Source of the DNA: Thermogutta sp039793925
GTDB lineage: Bacteria > Planctomycetota > Planctomycetia > Pirellulales > Thermoguttaceae
Direction of reading: 5' to 3'
Length of the DNA stretch: 64,000 nucleotides
Assembly (NCBI RefSeq): GCF_039793925.1
Contig: NZ_JBAMME010000226.1
Location: forward strand, 54,728-118,727
Shown: in pieces, positions 17,545 to 27,228 of the stretch
How the letters are laid out: each line of letters begins with the position of its first letter
Position numbering within the stretch: position 1 is the stretch's first letter
The notes under the pieces: model-generated
The model's input: the letters and a program-made list of their open reading frames with translations, nothing else
Database searches by the model: none
Told to the model about the DNA's origin: nothing
Made by a program: the position numbers and the translations under genes

Positions 17545-19014
17545 TTATTCTTTTCGTGTGGCTGCAAGATACTGAGCCAACACACCAATATTTCGGATGA
17601 AAGTTCGCGTAGTGATGATCCGACTCCCCGTTGCGGCTTTTCCGCTTGTTTTGAGATTCCCTATTTCGACCCAACGTCCCTGTTCATCAATTCCTTTCAG
17701 CACGCGTTCCACAGCGTGCACCAGGGTAGAAGGGAGAGTAGGGAATGGAAGTTCCAATCTTAGTAGCGGCTGTGGCCCCATCCGACGGGCATGTTCATAA
17801 AGCTGCCGAATAGTCCCAACATGATTATCTATTTTAAAACCATAGTGCGTCGGAAGATCGGCGTCACTGTATGTTAATTGATAATCACGCGTGAAATAGA
17901 GTGGCCGATTCGTTTTCAATTCGTAAAATCGGGCCAATCTTCCATCTGGCAGCGCGGACTGCTCCAGATAGGCAAGAGCTCGGGGAATAGGATCGAGAAA
18001 TCGTGGCTCGGCAAGCTCGTGAAACGCCAAAATGAGTGTCCGCAAAACGCCCTGCGATTCGCCGCCGGATATGGCCGGGGGTTCGAACTTACGTGCCCAG
18101 CACGGACGCATTTGCGGGTCGTATTGCTGGGCCCAAGCAGGTTGGGGGTCTGGCATCTGGGCTTTCAGCAGGAACTCCGCCGCCCGACGGGCAGCCATGC
18201 GATATTGTTCGTCTCCGTAAACCCGCCAGGCCAGAAGCACTGTTTTAAGGGCGTCGTTATGGGCATTGTCGTTGAGGGTGTAACAATCGTAGTAGGGAGT
18301 GCCAGGCCACTGGCGCGGCCAGTCCTCGGGATAGGAGGCAGATACGTCCGGATAGTCTTCAAGGCGCGGCGGGGCACTGAATCGCTGTGGCCAGCCTCCA
18401 TTAGGACGCTGCACCGCCAGGAGCGAATTCAGCCCATAAAGAACAGCCTCATGCACCTGTCTATCGGCCATCCCGGTTGTGCGGTCGAACTCGATGAGGA
18501 ACCGTAGCGCCGACTGTGTTGTATCATCGTCCAGCGTCGACATATTGCGTGCTTTCTCGCCACCTGCTGGCGGCTGACGGTAACGGTAACTCCTCCGGGC
18601 GTCGGGCGAAAACTCGATTCGATAATCCCAACCTCCGGAAACGAGCTGGCCTTTCACAAGTGCGTGGGCCGTGCGGGTGGCCGCTTGAAGACATATCGAC
18701 TCTTGCGTCAGTCGATACGCATTGAGGAGCGCCATTCCGACGCTCGGAGTCCCCGGTGGTTGGACCCAAGCCGTAGACGGAGAAGCAGGGCCTTCCCCTT
18801 CCCGGAAGCGTAAATCTTCGGAATACGCCCAAACATAGCCCCCTTCCACCGAAACTTTCTCATCGAAGAATCGGACCGCCCGCACAAGGGCATCATGGGC
18901 TTTTCCGCGAAGGGCTGGATTCTGTTGTTCGGGTTCAAATGCGGGAGTTTGCCCGAAAAAGGCATACCCCCCAATGGCAATTCCTATCCGCTGACAGAAT
19001 TCACGACGTCGCAC
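17545..19014 (-). CDS. PL10-like pectate lyase
   Basis: 489 residues from a GTG preceded by GGGGGAGGAAAGCC; an upstream ATG at 19074 has no such site. The leader MRRREFCQRIGIAIGGYAFF looks like a twin-arginine signal. The body resembles polysaccharide lyase family 10: RPNGGWPQRFSAPP, a DNAHNDALKTVLLAW helix, and WAQQYDPQMRPCWARKFEPP, which matches the typical W-QQ-D...ARAFE strip of that family. Family members cleave polygalacturonate by beta-elimination with calcium. Its location just before the sulfatase on the same strand suggests joint attack on an acidic or sulfated polysaccharide. Confidence 0.8.
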   Translation of the reverse strand: MRRREFCQRIGIAIGGYAFFGQTPAFEPEQQNPALRGKAHDALVRAVRFFDEKVSVEGGYVWAYSEDLRFREGEGPASPSTAWVQPPGTPSVGMALLNAYRLTQESICLQAATRTAHALVKGQLVSGGWDYRIEFSPDARRSYRYRQPPAGGEKARNMSTLDDDTTQSALRFLIEFDRTTGMADRQVHEAVLYGLNSLLAVQRPNGGWPQRFSAPPRLEDYPDVSASYPEDWPRQWPGTPYYDCYTLNDNAHNDALKTVLLAWRVYGDEQYRMAARRAAEFLLKAQMPDPQPAWAQQYDPQMRPCWARKFEPPAISGGESQGVLRTLILAFHELAEPRFLDPIPRALAYLEQSALPDGRLARFYELKTNRPLYFTRDYQLTYSDADLPTHYGFKIDNHVGTIRQLYEHARRMGPQPLLRLELPFPTLPSTLVHAVERVLKGIDEQGRWVEIGNLKTSGKAATGSRIITTRTFIRNIGVLAQYLAATRKE

Positions 19015-19132
19015 GGCTTTCCTCCCCCAATTTCTCGCCGACACCTTTGTTAAAGTTTTTAGTTTTTGCGGCATCGATAGCCTTTGACGCCTGCAACGCC
19101 GTTGGATACGTCAGGCTCAAACTGCAAAGTCA

Positions 19133-19169
19133 CAGCCGGGGCGAGGGCTCCGATCCCTGACCCCGGCTG
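19133..19169 (-). terminator. Strong hairpin between the Gfo/Idh/MocA and PL10 genes
   Basis: CAGCCGGGG pairs perfectly with CCCCGGCTG, with an inner AGGG/CCCT pair. It lies 40 bp after the stop of the minus-strand gene at 19209. On the minus strand it is followed by TGACTTTGCAGTTTG, a poor T-tract. It probably ends or attenuates the upstream transcript. Confidence 0.5.
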
Positions 19170-19208
19170 CTTGGGTGTTTCCCGTCATTCGCCGGCCGAC
19201 GGAGACCC

Positions 19209-20546
19209 TTATACAAACTTGGTGATCCCTGGAATCGCCACGGGATAGCGTCCGTTCTCGTCTGGAACGATGGGCGGAGTTGCGTCCCACGTGTACGCCG
19301 ACGGAGCAAGCACCTCCTTGGAATTGATCGCCTCTTCCCAGGTGATTCTCTGTCCTGTGTACGTGGCCATCCGCCCCATAATGGCCATCATTGTGCTGCG
19401 CGCCATGTATACGCCGTTATTGATCGGCTCACCCTTGCGGATTGCTGAGAAGAGTGCGCGGTGTTCTTCGACATACATATTGGGACTTTCGCCCTGGTAC
19501 TTCCAGGACTGTTCTCCGTCGATTCGCCATTGATTGAGAATGATCGCCCGGCCTTTCGTGCCAAAGACATGATCTGTTGTGTCGTTCCAGCAATTGGCGT
19601 GCTGACGGCAATAGGAATACACGCGAACTCCGTTGGGGTATTCATAGCAGACCGCATGGTGGTCGTAGATATTGCCGTAGCGTGGCATTTCCGTCCTGAC
19701 CTGGCGTCCTCCCATTCCCCAGGCTACGGCGGGCGGCTCGTCGTGCATCACCCAGAGCGCCTTATCCAGGCTATGAATATGCTGTTCGACATTGTGATCG
19801 CCAGAGAGCCAGGTGAAGCAATACCAGTTTCGTAACTGGAATTGCATTTCTGTCAAATTGGGATCGCGATCACGCCCACCGATGTGTCCGGTGTTATATG
19901 TTTCCTGAATCGCGATGATCTCACCCACCGCTCCGTCCTGAATGCGCTTGACGGTTTCGACAGTCGCCCGATGGTAGCGCCAGCACAGACCCGATACAAT
20001 ACAGAGCCCTTTCTGTCGTGCCAGTTCCGTGCTTTCAAGGACGGAACGATAACCGGCGGCATCCACTGCCACAGGCTTCTCAGCGAAGACATGCTTTCCA
20101 GCTTCTACCGCCGCTTTGAGATGAATGGGGCGGAAATGGGGCGGCTCACACAGAAGAACCACGTCCACGCCCGCATTAATAGCGCTTTTATAAGCATCGA
20201 AACCGACAAAAGAAGTTTCGGGAGTCACTTCGACGCGATCGGGAAACTGCTTTTTCAAAGCCTCAAGGCTACTCTTCAAACGGTCTTCAAACGCATCAGC
20301 CATGGCCACCAGAACCGTTCTCGGATCTGCCTCGAGGGCATCGGCAGCCGCCCCGGTGCCGCGTCCGCCGCATCCAATGAGGGCGATCTTCAAAATCGGA
20401 TCTTCTCCAGCAGCATGGGCCATTCGAGCAATCGAGATACCGGTCAATGCGGCTCCTGTCACCAACCCGGTCGTTTTAAGAAAATCTCTTCGAGAGGGGG
20501 CAGACGGCTTCGTCGTCACGCAGCTTGCTTGCTGTGGATGTGCCAT
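19209..20546 (-). CDS. Gfo/Idh/MocA oxidoreductase with twin-arginine leader (2)
   Basis: 445 residues from the ATG at 20546, which follows AAAGGAG; the open frame upstream is not used. The leader contains SRRDFLKTTGLVTGAALTG (twin-arginine). The Rossmann motif is KIALIGCGGRGTGAA, and the catalytic lysine motif is KHVFAEKPVAVDAAG. The C-terminal half contains NWYCFTWLSGDHNVEQHIHSLD, which I associate with a widespread Planctomycetota subgroup of inositol dehydrogenase-like proteins. Substrate unknown, though the neighbouring PL10 and sulfatase genes suggest polysaccharide-derived sugars. Confidence 0.92.
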   Translation of the reverse strand: MAHPQQASCVTTKPSAPSRRDFLKTTGLVTGAALTGISIARMAHAAGEDPILKIALIGCGGRGTGAAADALEADPRTVLVAMADAFEDRLKSSLEALKKQFPDRVEVTPETSFVGFDAYKSAINAGVDVVLLCEPPHFRPIHLKAAVEAGKHVFAEKPVAVDAAGYRSVLESTELARQKGLCIVSGLCWRYHRATVETVKRIQDGAVGEIIAIQETYNTGHIGGRDRDPNLTEMQFQLRNWYCFTWLSGDHNVEQHIHSLDKALWVMHDEPPAVAWGMGGRQVRTEMPRYGNIYDHHAVCYEYPNGVRVYSYCRQHANCWNDTTDHVFGTKGRAIILNQWRIDGEQSWKYQGESPNMYVEEHRALFSAIRKGEPINNGVYMARSTMMAIMGRMATYTGQRITWEEAINSKEVLAPSAYTWDATPPIVPDENGRYPVAIPGITKFV

Positions 20547-20739
20547 GGCGAGCTCCTTTCTTCCAGACTGGAATCGACACTTCTGCGTTTGTGGGGAATC
20601 ACAATACAATGCTTCCACGGATACGTCAAAGACTCTGGGTGGGAGGCAAATTCCATCCCCAAATTCGCCTCTTATCTTATTTGGAACCCCTTTCAGGAAC
20701 AAGCATGCGGCTGTGTTTTGGTCAGTCCGATCAGAGAAA

Positions 20740-21924
20740 TCAACGAAGGCGAGACACGAAGCGAAGAAGCTGAGCGTTCAGGTCGTCAACGTCCCCGAAG
20801 ATTTCCGTGAACTCGCGAATTCTTTCTTCTGGGGAATGATAAACCAGGGGCGGCTTTTCTCTCAACCGCTTGAGATATTCCAAAAAAGCGCTTCGTTTCT
20901 GTTGGAGTAAGAAATACGTTAATGCCCACGCTTCCGCGTAGGCGTCCAAGGCGGTTTCTGTGTTCTGGAAGCGCGCATTGTCGCGAATGAGCGTCACTAG
21001 CGAATCATCTGGCCGTCTGGAAAGATAACTGCGAAAACGGTCCAGCCGCGATTGATTAACCGCCCCCACCGTCGCCCAACCGCGGGCGCTTCTCAAATCA
21101 GGCGTCTCAAAGAACATGGCCAGCCCCTCGGCCACCCACTGCGGCGTATCGGTCCAGCGGCACGTGATTCCACAATTGTTGGCCAGTTGATGAGTCGCCT
21201 CATGCACAACCGTGGCAATACTTTGCTGCACGTTCGGGTTCTGCACGAATCGGGAGATCTGCGCTGCCGTCGCGGTCCCACCGCTCCCGGTCAGGTCGTA
21301 CATCGTCACGACGTTCGTAACGAGGTTGTAGTGGCCCTGAATCTTCTCGATCCCGTCACCCACTTCAGCGCGACAGTGGGTCACATACTGGTCCCGAGAC
21401 GAAAAGATGATCACCACAAGAGGAAACTCCGGTTTCTCAATAGTAACCCCTTTATTGGTGAAGTATGCGGTAAAGCCGGCATACAGTCGCTCCAGAAGAC
21501 TGGCACACCAGCGGGCATAATCGCGAGAAGTATTATGTAAAACCACATAATGGGCAGTTTGATAAACTTCGAACCCTGCAGGCAGTTGCGTCAGCCACCA
21601 ACGAGCGACGTCTTCCGAAGGCGCTGCTTTGAACTCCACAGAATCGCGGGAAACAGAGACGATCTCAGCCGGTGCCAAAGGAAGCAAACGGCCTTCCGGC
21701 GTCAATAAGAGGACTCCGCCATCCACAGCCTGCACAAGAATTCGACCACGGTGTGTGAGGACGTTCTCTCCCTCCTTGATTTGCACGATGTCCAGCGAAT
21801 AGCCGATAGTGGAAAAACTCCCCAGTGCCAGCAAGAAGATCACAACAAGCCACCAGGGAGCAACTTTCGAAAAGGTGGTTTGCTGAAAGATACGTGTTGC
21901 CACACTCATCAAGTGAGCACCCAT
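20740..21924 (-). CDS. DUF1570 putative zinc metallopeptidase, membrane-anchored or secreted
   Basis: 394 residues. One hydrophobic segment at about 23-43 (PWWLVVIFLLALGSFSTIGY) is a signal or anchor. The metallopeptidase site is H241-E-A-T-H245 with a downstream glutamate at 266 in WVAEGLAMFFE, the gluzincin arrangement. The family (DUF1570) is common in planctomycetes and mostly uncharacterised. ALDAYAEAWALTYFLL follows, another usual family patch. The start is uncertain: ATG 21924 or the in-frame ATG 21909. It begins 22 bp after the SPFH gene's stop, suggesting cotranscription. Confidence 0.85.
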   Translation of the reverse strand: MGAHLMSVATRIFQQTTFSKVAPWWLVVIFLLALGSFSTIGYSLDIVQIKEGENVLTHRGRILVQAVDGGVLLLTPEGRLLPLAPAEIVSVSRDSVEFKAAPSEDVARWWLTQLPAGFEVYQTAHYVVLHNTSRDYARWCASLLERLYAGFTAYFTNKGVTIEKPEFPLVVIIFSSRDQYVTHCRAEVGDGIEKIQGHYNLVTNVVTMYDLTGSGGTATAAQISRFVQNPNVQQSIATVVHEATHQLANNCGITCRWTDTPQWVAEGLAMFFETPDLRSARGWATVGAVNQSRLDRFRSYLSRRPDDSLVTLIRDNARFQNTETALDAYAEAWALTYFLLQQKRSAFLEYLKRLREKPPLVYHSPEERIREFTEIFGDVDDLNAQLLRFVSRLR

Positions 21925-21945
21925 CCTGAAAAATGGAAGGAGCCT

Positions 21946-23349
21946 CTAATAAATATCCTCCCCGCCTAATTGTTCCTCCACCCGATCGGCCTGCCATGCG
22001 AGAGCCGGTAGTATGCGGGCGACATCGAAAATCGTCATCGTCGCGGCCGGAACAGTGGTCTGGAGGATGATGACTTCCTGACCGTCCAGCTTGTCGAACG
22101 CAAAGGCTCCGATGGCCAATCGGGCATTGAATCGCAAAAGGGTCACGGCATTTTTTTCTGTAGCCGGCCCACATACCGACCAGAAACGTATCACCCTCTC
22201 ACCGGCAGCCTGTGATTGATCCACCCCACACCAGACAATTTGCTTGCGGAAATTTCCCACAGGGACAAGCACCTTTAGTTTGCTCGCCGTCTCTTCCACC
22301 TGATAACCGGACCGAGATGCAAATTCCCGGACCAACGCGATGGGGTCGCTGGTGGCCTCAGCCGCACCTTTCTCTTGTTGCTGAACCGTCTGTGCGTCTC
22401 CCGCAATCACCGGAGCGCCCCCGGGACTGGCAGCCGGGGACGAACCTGGCGGTGCCGAAACGGGTGCGACCGAAGGCGCTGCACCAGGCCCCGGGAACAC
22501 GGCGCTCTCCCTAACCGCCTCGCGGATCATGGCTGGTAACATCATGCCAAATCCAGCGCCATAGCCCATTCCCATGGCGCTACTGCCCTCGCCGTGTCCC
22601 TCAGCCAGTTTTCCCAGACTCTGGGCAATTTGGAACTTTAAATAGGCGTCCAGATTTCCAATGGCCCCCATGCCACTGCGGGCATCGATCATGCGTTGCA
22701 CTTCTTCGGGCGGAGTTATGGCGTTAATAAAAAAGTCCACAATTTCCAGTCCGTACTTGGCGAAATCTTCTGCCACTTTGGCTCTCGCCCCAGCCGCCAG
22801 TTCGTCATACCGCGAGGGAAGATCAAGTATGCTGATGTTGAGTGTCCCTAGAAAATCGGTGAGGCGAGCGACGATCAGATCTTTCAAAAAACTGGTGGCT
22901 TCCTCGGTTGTGTATTTCCCTTGCGTCCCAACAAGCGTGTTAATGAGAACGACAGAGTCCCTCACCCTGAACGAGAATTTGCCGAAACTCCGCAAACGGA
23001 CCATTCCGAGCTGCGGGTCACGATAGACAATAGGTTGGCGGGTCCCCCATTTCTGATCCAAAAACGTCTGCTTACCCACGAAATACACGGAACACTGAAA
23101 AGGGGATTTCTCCCACGGAATTGTGAGCAGTCGCGTGATCAAGGGGACATTGGCCGTCGTGAGGGTATAACGTCCGGGCCCAAACCGGTCGAGGGCTTTG
23201 CCGTCGCGGAAAAAGACCGCCTCCTGGTTTTCATAAACAATGAGCTGTGCTCCCAATTTGATGTCCGCCGATCCCTCGGGAGGAATTCGCTGAATCAGCG
23301 AACGGTTGGTGTCGTCAAAGAATTGGATCACTTCCAGACGTACGCCCAT
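21946..23349 (-). CDS. SPFH/band-7 protein of the virion-core-protein-like group
   Basis: 467 residues from ATG 23349 with GAGGAGG seven bases upstream. The N-terminal 300 residues resemble the bacterial SPFH group often annotated 'virion core protein' (YdjI-like): LIVYENQEAVFFRDGKALD, FGPGRYTLTTANVPLI, then KFSFRVRDSVVLINTLVGTQ and YGLEIVDFFINAITPPEEVQ. No transmembrane helix is seen. A Gly/Ala/Pro-rich linker (about 285-335) leads to a 110-residue alpha/beta domain (VREFASRSGYQVEETASKLK onward) that I do not recognise. SPFH proteins form rings or scaffolds on membranes. The neighbours are a helical protein upstream and the DUF1570 protein downstream. Confidence 0.8.
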   Translation of the reverse strand: MGVRLEVIQFFDDTNRSLIQRIPPEGSADIKLGAQLIVYENQEAVFFRDGKALDRFGPGRYTLTTANVPLITRLLTIPWEKSPFQCSVYFVGKQTFLDQKWGTRQPIVYRDPQLGMVRLRSFGKFSFRVRDSVVLINTLVGTQGKYTTEEATSFLKDLIVARLTDFLGTLNISILDLPSRYDELAAGARAKVAEDFAKYGLEIVDFFINAITPPEEVQRMIDARSGMGAIGNLDAYLKFQIAQSLGKLAEGHGEGSSAMGMGYGAGFGMMLPAMIREAVRESAVFPGPGAAPSVAPVSAPPGSSPAASPGGAPVIAGDAQTVQQQEKGAAEATSDPIALVREFASRSGYQVEETASKLKVLVPVGNFRKQIVWCGVDQSQAAGERVIRFWSVCGPATEKNAVTLLRFNARLAIGAFAFDKLDGQEVIILQTTVPAATMTIFDVARILPALAWQADRVEEQLGGEDIY

Positions 23350-23470
23350 CAAACAGCCTCCTCAGCCAATTCCTTCGATATGACAAAGCCGCCCCGCCAA
23401 CCTCGCGCTAACCCCCATCCCTTTTCTTTCCCGGAATTCGGTGCGTGGACGCACGGAAAAGCTGTCCGTA

Positions 23471-23980
23471 TCACCGCAGACCGGTAAGGATTTCTTCCCG
23501 CGCATCCCAAAGGCGATGGAACTCTTCCAGCGAAGCAACGACCTCATCGATCGCGCATGACAAATCAGAGGGGCATTTGGGCAGTCGTTCGATGGCCGCG
23601 GCAAGACCCTCCACTTTCTCTGCAAGGGAGACATCATACTCGTAGACTCGATCGAGTACCGCTTCGTCTATTTTGACAAGGTCGAAGAAACCACTATAGC
23701 CTTCCATAGCCCCCCGAACCCGCGCGATGAGATGATCGATCCGGCTGCGGACCTGATCCAGCTTGGCGAGCTGGTCCACGTGGCCGCCCTCGGCAAGCAA
23801 TCCCATCAAGTTATCGATGGCCCGCTTTCCTCGCTCCAGGCGCCCTGCCAACCACTCGCGCTGGAGATTGTCACTTTCTCGCCGGTACTCTTTCTCCAGA
23901 TATCCGCGAAATCCCGGCACGTACCTGAGAATGGTCTCGACCCAATTCCGTTTCTTTGTATGGTCGGCGGGTTCAATCAT
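23471..23980 (-). CDS. Helical hypothetical protein linked to the SPFH gene
   Basis: 169 residues from ATG 23980, supported by AAGGAG nine bases upstream; a frame extension to 24016 lacks this. Almost entirely predicted helix with heptad-like charge patterning (RRESDNLQREWLAGRLERGK, KVEGLAAAIERLPKC), so probably a coiled-coil bundle. No signal peptide or membrane segment. It precedes the SPFH gene by 121 bp on the same strand, and the pair is likely functional together, perhaps as a scaffold partner. Family not recognised. Confidence 0.7.
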   Translation of the reverse strand: MIEPADHTKKRNWVETILRYVPGFRGYLEKEYRRESDNLQREWLAGRLERGKRAIDNLMGLLAEGGHVDQLAKLDQVRSRIDHLIARVRGAMEGYSGFFDLVKIDEAVLDRVYEYDVSLAEKVEGLAAAIERLPKCPSDLSCAIDEVVASLEEFHRLWDAREEILTGLR

Positions 23981-24534
23981 GACAATTGCTCCTTCGCTTT
24001 GCACCCAATGGACCATAAACCACCCCGCGACAAGCAGCCCCAGGTCGAGACCGTCTTCAGGAACATGCGCCGGGGATGGCCATCACCACCCGTTATCATA
24101 TCACATCCCCTCATGAAGGGCGAATAGTTGCCGGCAATTTCGCGACACTCTCCGGAATCCTGATCCGTTTTCCACCAGGGCTCCAGTCTGTCCGAACAGG
24201 TTTCCGAAGGTCCGGAGACCAGTGAGGCAGTTCAGTGCAGCACTGCCCACATCGACGCGGTGTGGCTTCTGCTGTCAAAGAGTAAGCAAAATGAATCTTG
24301 GCAAACTGAACAGAATTGAGTAATTTTCTCCGACGGTAATTTGGGAAGCCGTTTCGCGAGAGGCGTCTTCGGAGCGTCCTTTCGGGTATTTCGCGAGTGC
24401 TGATAGAGAAAGCATCCGCAAGTCAGGTGAGAAAGTGTCTGGAAGGACGCTGGCGCCTTTGGCTATCCAGGTTGTCTAACGATTCTCCCCGGCACTGGTG
24501 GAACGTGTGACTCCACGCTTTGGCGGAAACGTTC
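23981..24534. other. Divergent promoter region, no gene seen
   Basis: About 550 bp between the helical protein (minus) and the HEAT lipoprotein (plus). It should contain promoters for both sides. I found no pair good enough to call and no recognisable RNA. Frames inside are short or antisense shadows. Confidence 0.5.
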
Positions 24535-25290
24535 ATGTCGATCTTGCGATCCATATCGGAAACACATCTGAGGAGCTTTGACAGGCCGCGTGGGTCGGTG
24601 CGGCCGCGGTGGCCAAGGTACCGTTTGCTCGGTGGAGTCTGCATCGTACTTGTGCTGGCAGCGGGTTGTGGCAGCTCGGACAGCTTCTTGCGAAAAAAGA
24701 AGACGTCGCAGGATATTCCGCTACCTCCAGGAATCGTCGCCCCCCGAGATAAGCTCCAAAGCTGGCAAAAATTGGTCAAAAGCGCGACAAGTCCCAGGGA
24801 TAAAACCAACGTGGCCCGGCAACTGGAGGAAGCTTTTTTTGCGGAGGATGACCCGCAGCTGAGGGCGGAGATTCTCCGTCTTATGGGGCAGTTGAACATG
24901 CCGCCGACCGCGACGCTTGTGGGGCGTGCCAAGAGCGACGACGACCCAAGCGTACGGATTCAATTATGTCATTTGCTCGCCAAAAGTCCGCCTGGTTCCG
25001 CAACAGAGGTGCTCGCTGAACTGGCCCTGAACGACACGGATCAGGATGTTCGCCAGGCAGCCATCAAGGCCCTGGGCAAATTGCCAGACCCCCACGCGCG
25101 TCAGGTTCTGGCCAAACTGCTTCGCAATCGCGATCCCGCTATCCAATACCTTGCGGTGCAATCTCTCAAACAAATCACCGGCAAGGACTTCGGTTTGGAC
25201 TTCAAACAGTGGGAAGCTTACGTTAACAGCAACTCTTCAGCCGAAGACGGCCAGCCTGCGTTGGCAGAAAAAACTTCTCCAAGGTACTGA
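24535..25290 (+). CDS. HEAT-repeat lipoprotein
   Basis: 251 residues from ATG 24535. A lipobox LVLAAGC places the acylated cysteine at residue 45 after a basic, long N-region (RPRGSVRPRWPRYRLLGG). Mature sequence starts CGSSDSFLRKKKTSQD. The C-terminal two thirds are HEAT/PBS-type repeats: DDDPSVRIQLCHLLAKSP, NDTDQDVRQAAIKALGKLPD and NRDPAIQYLAVQSLKQITG, which usually serve as protein-binding scaffolds. Function unknown; 360 bp separates it from enolase. Confidence 0.8.
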   Translation: MSILRSISETHLRSFDRPRGSVRPRWPRYRLLGGVCIVLVLAAGCGSSDSFLRKKKTSQDIPLPPGIVAPRDKLQSWQKLVKSATSPRDKTNVARQLEEAFFAEDDPQLRAEILRLMGQLNMPPTATLVGRAKSDDDPSVRIQLCHLLAKSPPGSATEVLAELALNDTDQDVRQAAIKALGKLPDPHARQVLAKLLRNRDPAIQYLAVQSLKQITGKDFGLDFKQWEAYVNSNSSAEDGQPALAEKTSPRY

Positions 25291-25651
25291 CGACCCGTTG
25301 TGCTGTGTGTCGGGAACTCCCCGAAGCAATTAACTTACTGATCACTTTGTCAATTCGGTCTGGCAAAAAGTCCTCCGATTGCGGGTCTGGCCTTATTGAG
25401 AATTTGCGTGATCCTCCTGATGTATGGAACGCCCTGACTGGTCGTCCTGGCCGTTTTGCATCACAATAAGTGTTTTAACTCCGCGGTAGGGGAGGCGAGT
25501 CCAGCAGTCGCGATGGAGGGTTCTGTTGGTCGGCATTCCACGGAAAGTCAGACGATTGCTGGAAGGGAGTGGTTTCCGGAGAGAAAGCCACCGGGAGGTC
25601 CCAGAAAAAGCTTTCGAACGAGTGTCCTAAGTCGCAAGAGAGGATGGAACG
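25291..25651. other. Intergenic before enolase, no gene seen
   Basis: About 360 bp. It presumably contains the enolase promoter and leader. No -35/-10 pair with good spacing stood out, and no hairpin with a T-tract was found after the HEAT lipoprotein gene. Confidence 0.5.
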
Positions 25652-26941
25652 ATGAGCTCCACAATTATTGACATTGTTGGTCGGCAAATTCTGGATAGTC
25701 GCGGGAACCCGACGGTCGAGGTGGATGTGCTCCTCGAGGACGGCTCGTTCGGTCGGGCGGCGGTCCCCAGCGGAGCGAGCACGGGAACCCGGGAGGCGCT
25801 GGAACTCCGCGATGGCGACAGTACTCGGTACCTCGGCAAGGGGGTTACCCAGGCGGTTCGGAACATCAATGAGAAGCTGGCCGACGAAATTTGTGGCATG
25901 GACGCCCTGGACCAGGCCGCCATCGACAAATTGATGATCGAACTCGACGGCACCGAGAACAAGAGCCAACTGGGTGCAAATGCCATGCTGGGGGTCTCCC
26001 TGGCGGTCGCCAAGGCCGCGGCTCAATTTTGTAATCTTCCCCTCTATCGGTACCTCGGAGGTGTGGGAGCGCGGATTCTTCCGGCGCCGATGATGAATAT
26101 CCTGAATGGAGGCGCCCACGCGGACAACGACGTCGATATTCAGGAGTTCATGGTCATGCCGCTGGGCTTTGACAGCTTCCAGGATGCAATCCGCTGTGGC
26201 TGCGAAATATTCCACAACTTGCGAAAGGTCCTCAAAGCCCGCAATTTATCAACCAATGTCGGTGACGAGGGTGGCTTCGCTCCTGATCTGAAGAGCAACG
26301 AGGAGGCCCTGGAGTGCATTCGTGAGGCGATTGAAAAGGCCGGATACGAACTCGGCAAGCAGGTGTTCATCGCTCTGGACATCGCGGCGAGTGAGTTGGC
26401 CGTGGAGGGGAAAAAGGGTGTCTACAAGATTGGTGGCAAAGAGATGTCCGCTCAGGCGGTCATCGAGATGCTGGATTCTTGGATTGAAAAGTACTCTATC
26501 TGCTCCATTGAAGACGCCTGCGCCGAAGACGACTGGGACGGCTGGGCCCTTCTCACCGAGCGGCTGGGACAGAAGGTCCAGCTCGTCGGCGATGATGTGT
26601 TTGTCACCAACACCAAGATCTTTCAAAAGGGAATCGAATCGGGCGTCGCGAACAGCATCCTCATCAAGCTCAACCAAATCGGTACGCTGACAGAGACACT
26701 GGAATGCATCGACATGGCCCGTCGGGCAGGTTACACGTTCGTTATCAGCCATCGGAGCGGCGAGACAGAGGACACCACCATTGCTGACCTCGCCGTCGCC
26801 ACGGGATCGGCGCAAATCAAGACGGGATCTGCGTCCCGAACTGACCGGATTGCCAAGTACAATCAGTTACTGCGGATTGAAGAGGAACTCGGTTCGGGGG
26901 CCATTTACGGTGGAAAGTTGTTTCCCCGCAGGAATAAGTAG
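25652..26941 (+). CDS. eno: Enolase
   Basis: Interconverts 2-phosphoglycerate and phosphoenolpyruvate in glycolysis/gluconeogenesis; cytoplasmic, Mg-dependent. 429 residues, normal length. Landmarks: IVGRQILDSRGNPTVEVDV at the N-terminus, VPSGASTGTREALELRDGD, MMNILNGGAHADNDVDIQEF, the metal ligands near SIEDACAEDDWDGW, and the signature SILIKLNQIGTLTETLE followed by ISHRSGETEDT and KTGSASRTDRIAKYNQLLRI. GAGAGGATGGAACG precedes the ATG. A terminator follows at 27057-27090. Confidence 0.98.
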   Translation: MSSTIIDIVGRQILDSRGNPTVEVDVLLEDGSFGRAAVPSGASTGTREALELRDGDSTRYLGKGVTQAVRNINEKLADEICGMDALDQAAIDKLMIELDGTENKSQLGANAMLGVSLAVAKAAAQFCNLPLYRYLGGVGARILPAPMMNILNGGAHADNDVDIQEFMVMPLGFDSFQDAIRCGCEIFHNLRKVLKARNLSTNVGDEGGFAPDLKSNEEALECIREAIEKAGYELGKQVFIALDIAASELAVEGKKGVYKIGGKEMSAQAVIEMLDSWIEKYSICSIEDACAEDDWDGWALLTERLGQKVQLVGDDVFVTNTKIFQKGIESGVANSILIKLNQIGTLTETLECIDMARRAGYTFVISHRSGETEDTTIADLAVATGSAQIKTGSASRTDRIAKYNQLLRIEEELGSGAIYGGKLFPRRNK

Positions 26942-27056
26942 TTCTTCCGCGTCACGGCGGCTGTGTGTCAACAGTTAGGACCGGCGACGGGAGCTCCCAA
27001 AGTTTCGATCCCTGCTTAAGGAAGTCCTTCGCGGACCGGCGAGCGTAACGAAATCC

Positions 27057-27090
27057 AAGGCGTTCCGCACGGAGCGCCTTGCTTCGTTTT
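27057..27090 (+). terminator. Rho-independent terminator after enolase
   Basis: AAGGCGTTCC pairs with GGAGCGCCTT around loop GCAC (10-bp stem with one G-T pair), then GCTTCGTTTT. It sits 116 bp after the enolase stop and separates it from guaA. Confidence 0.65.
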
Positions 27091-27228
27091 CCGGTTGGCG
27101 AATTGGTTAGGAGTACCGAACTTCTGAAATGGCAAGGCAAAGCAATGGCTGTTGGGCCCTCAGTGCTCTAATGAGAAAGCAACAAAGCAAGTTACTCGAG
27201 TTTTTCACTGCGGTGTTAACAAAATACG

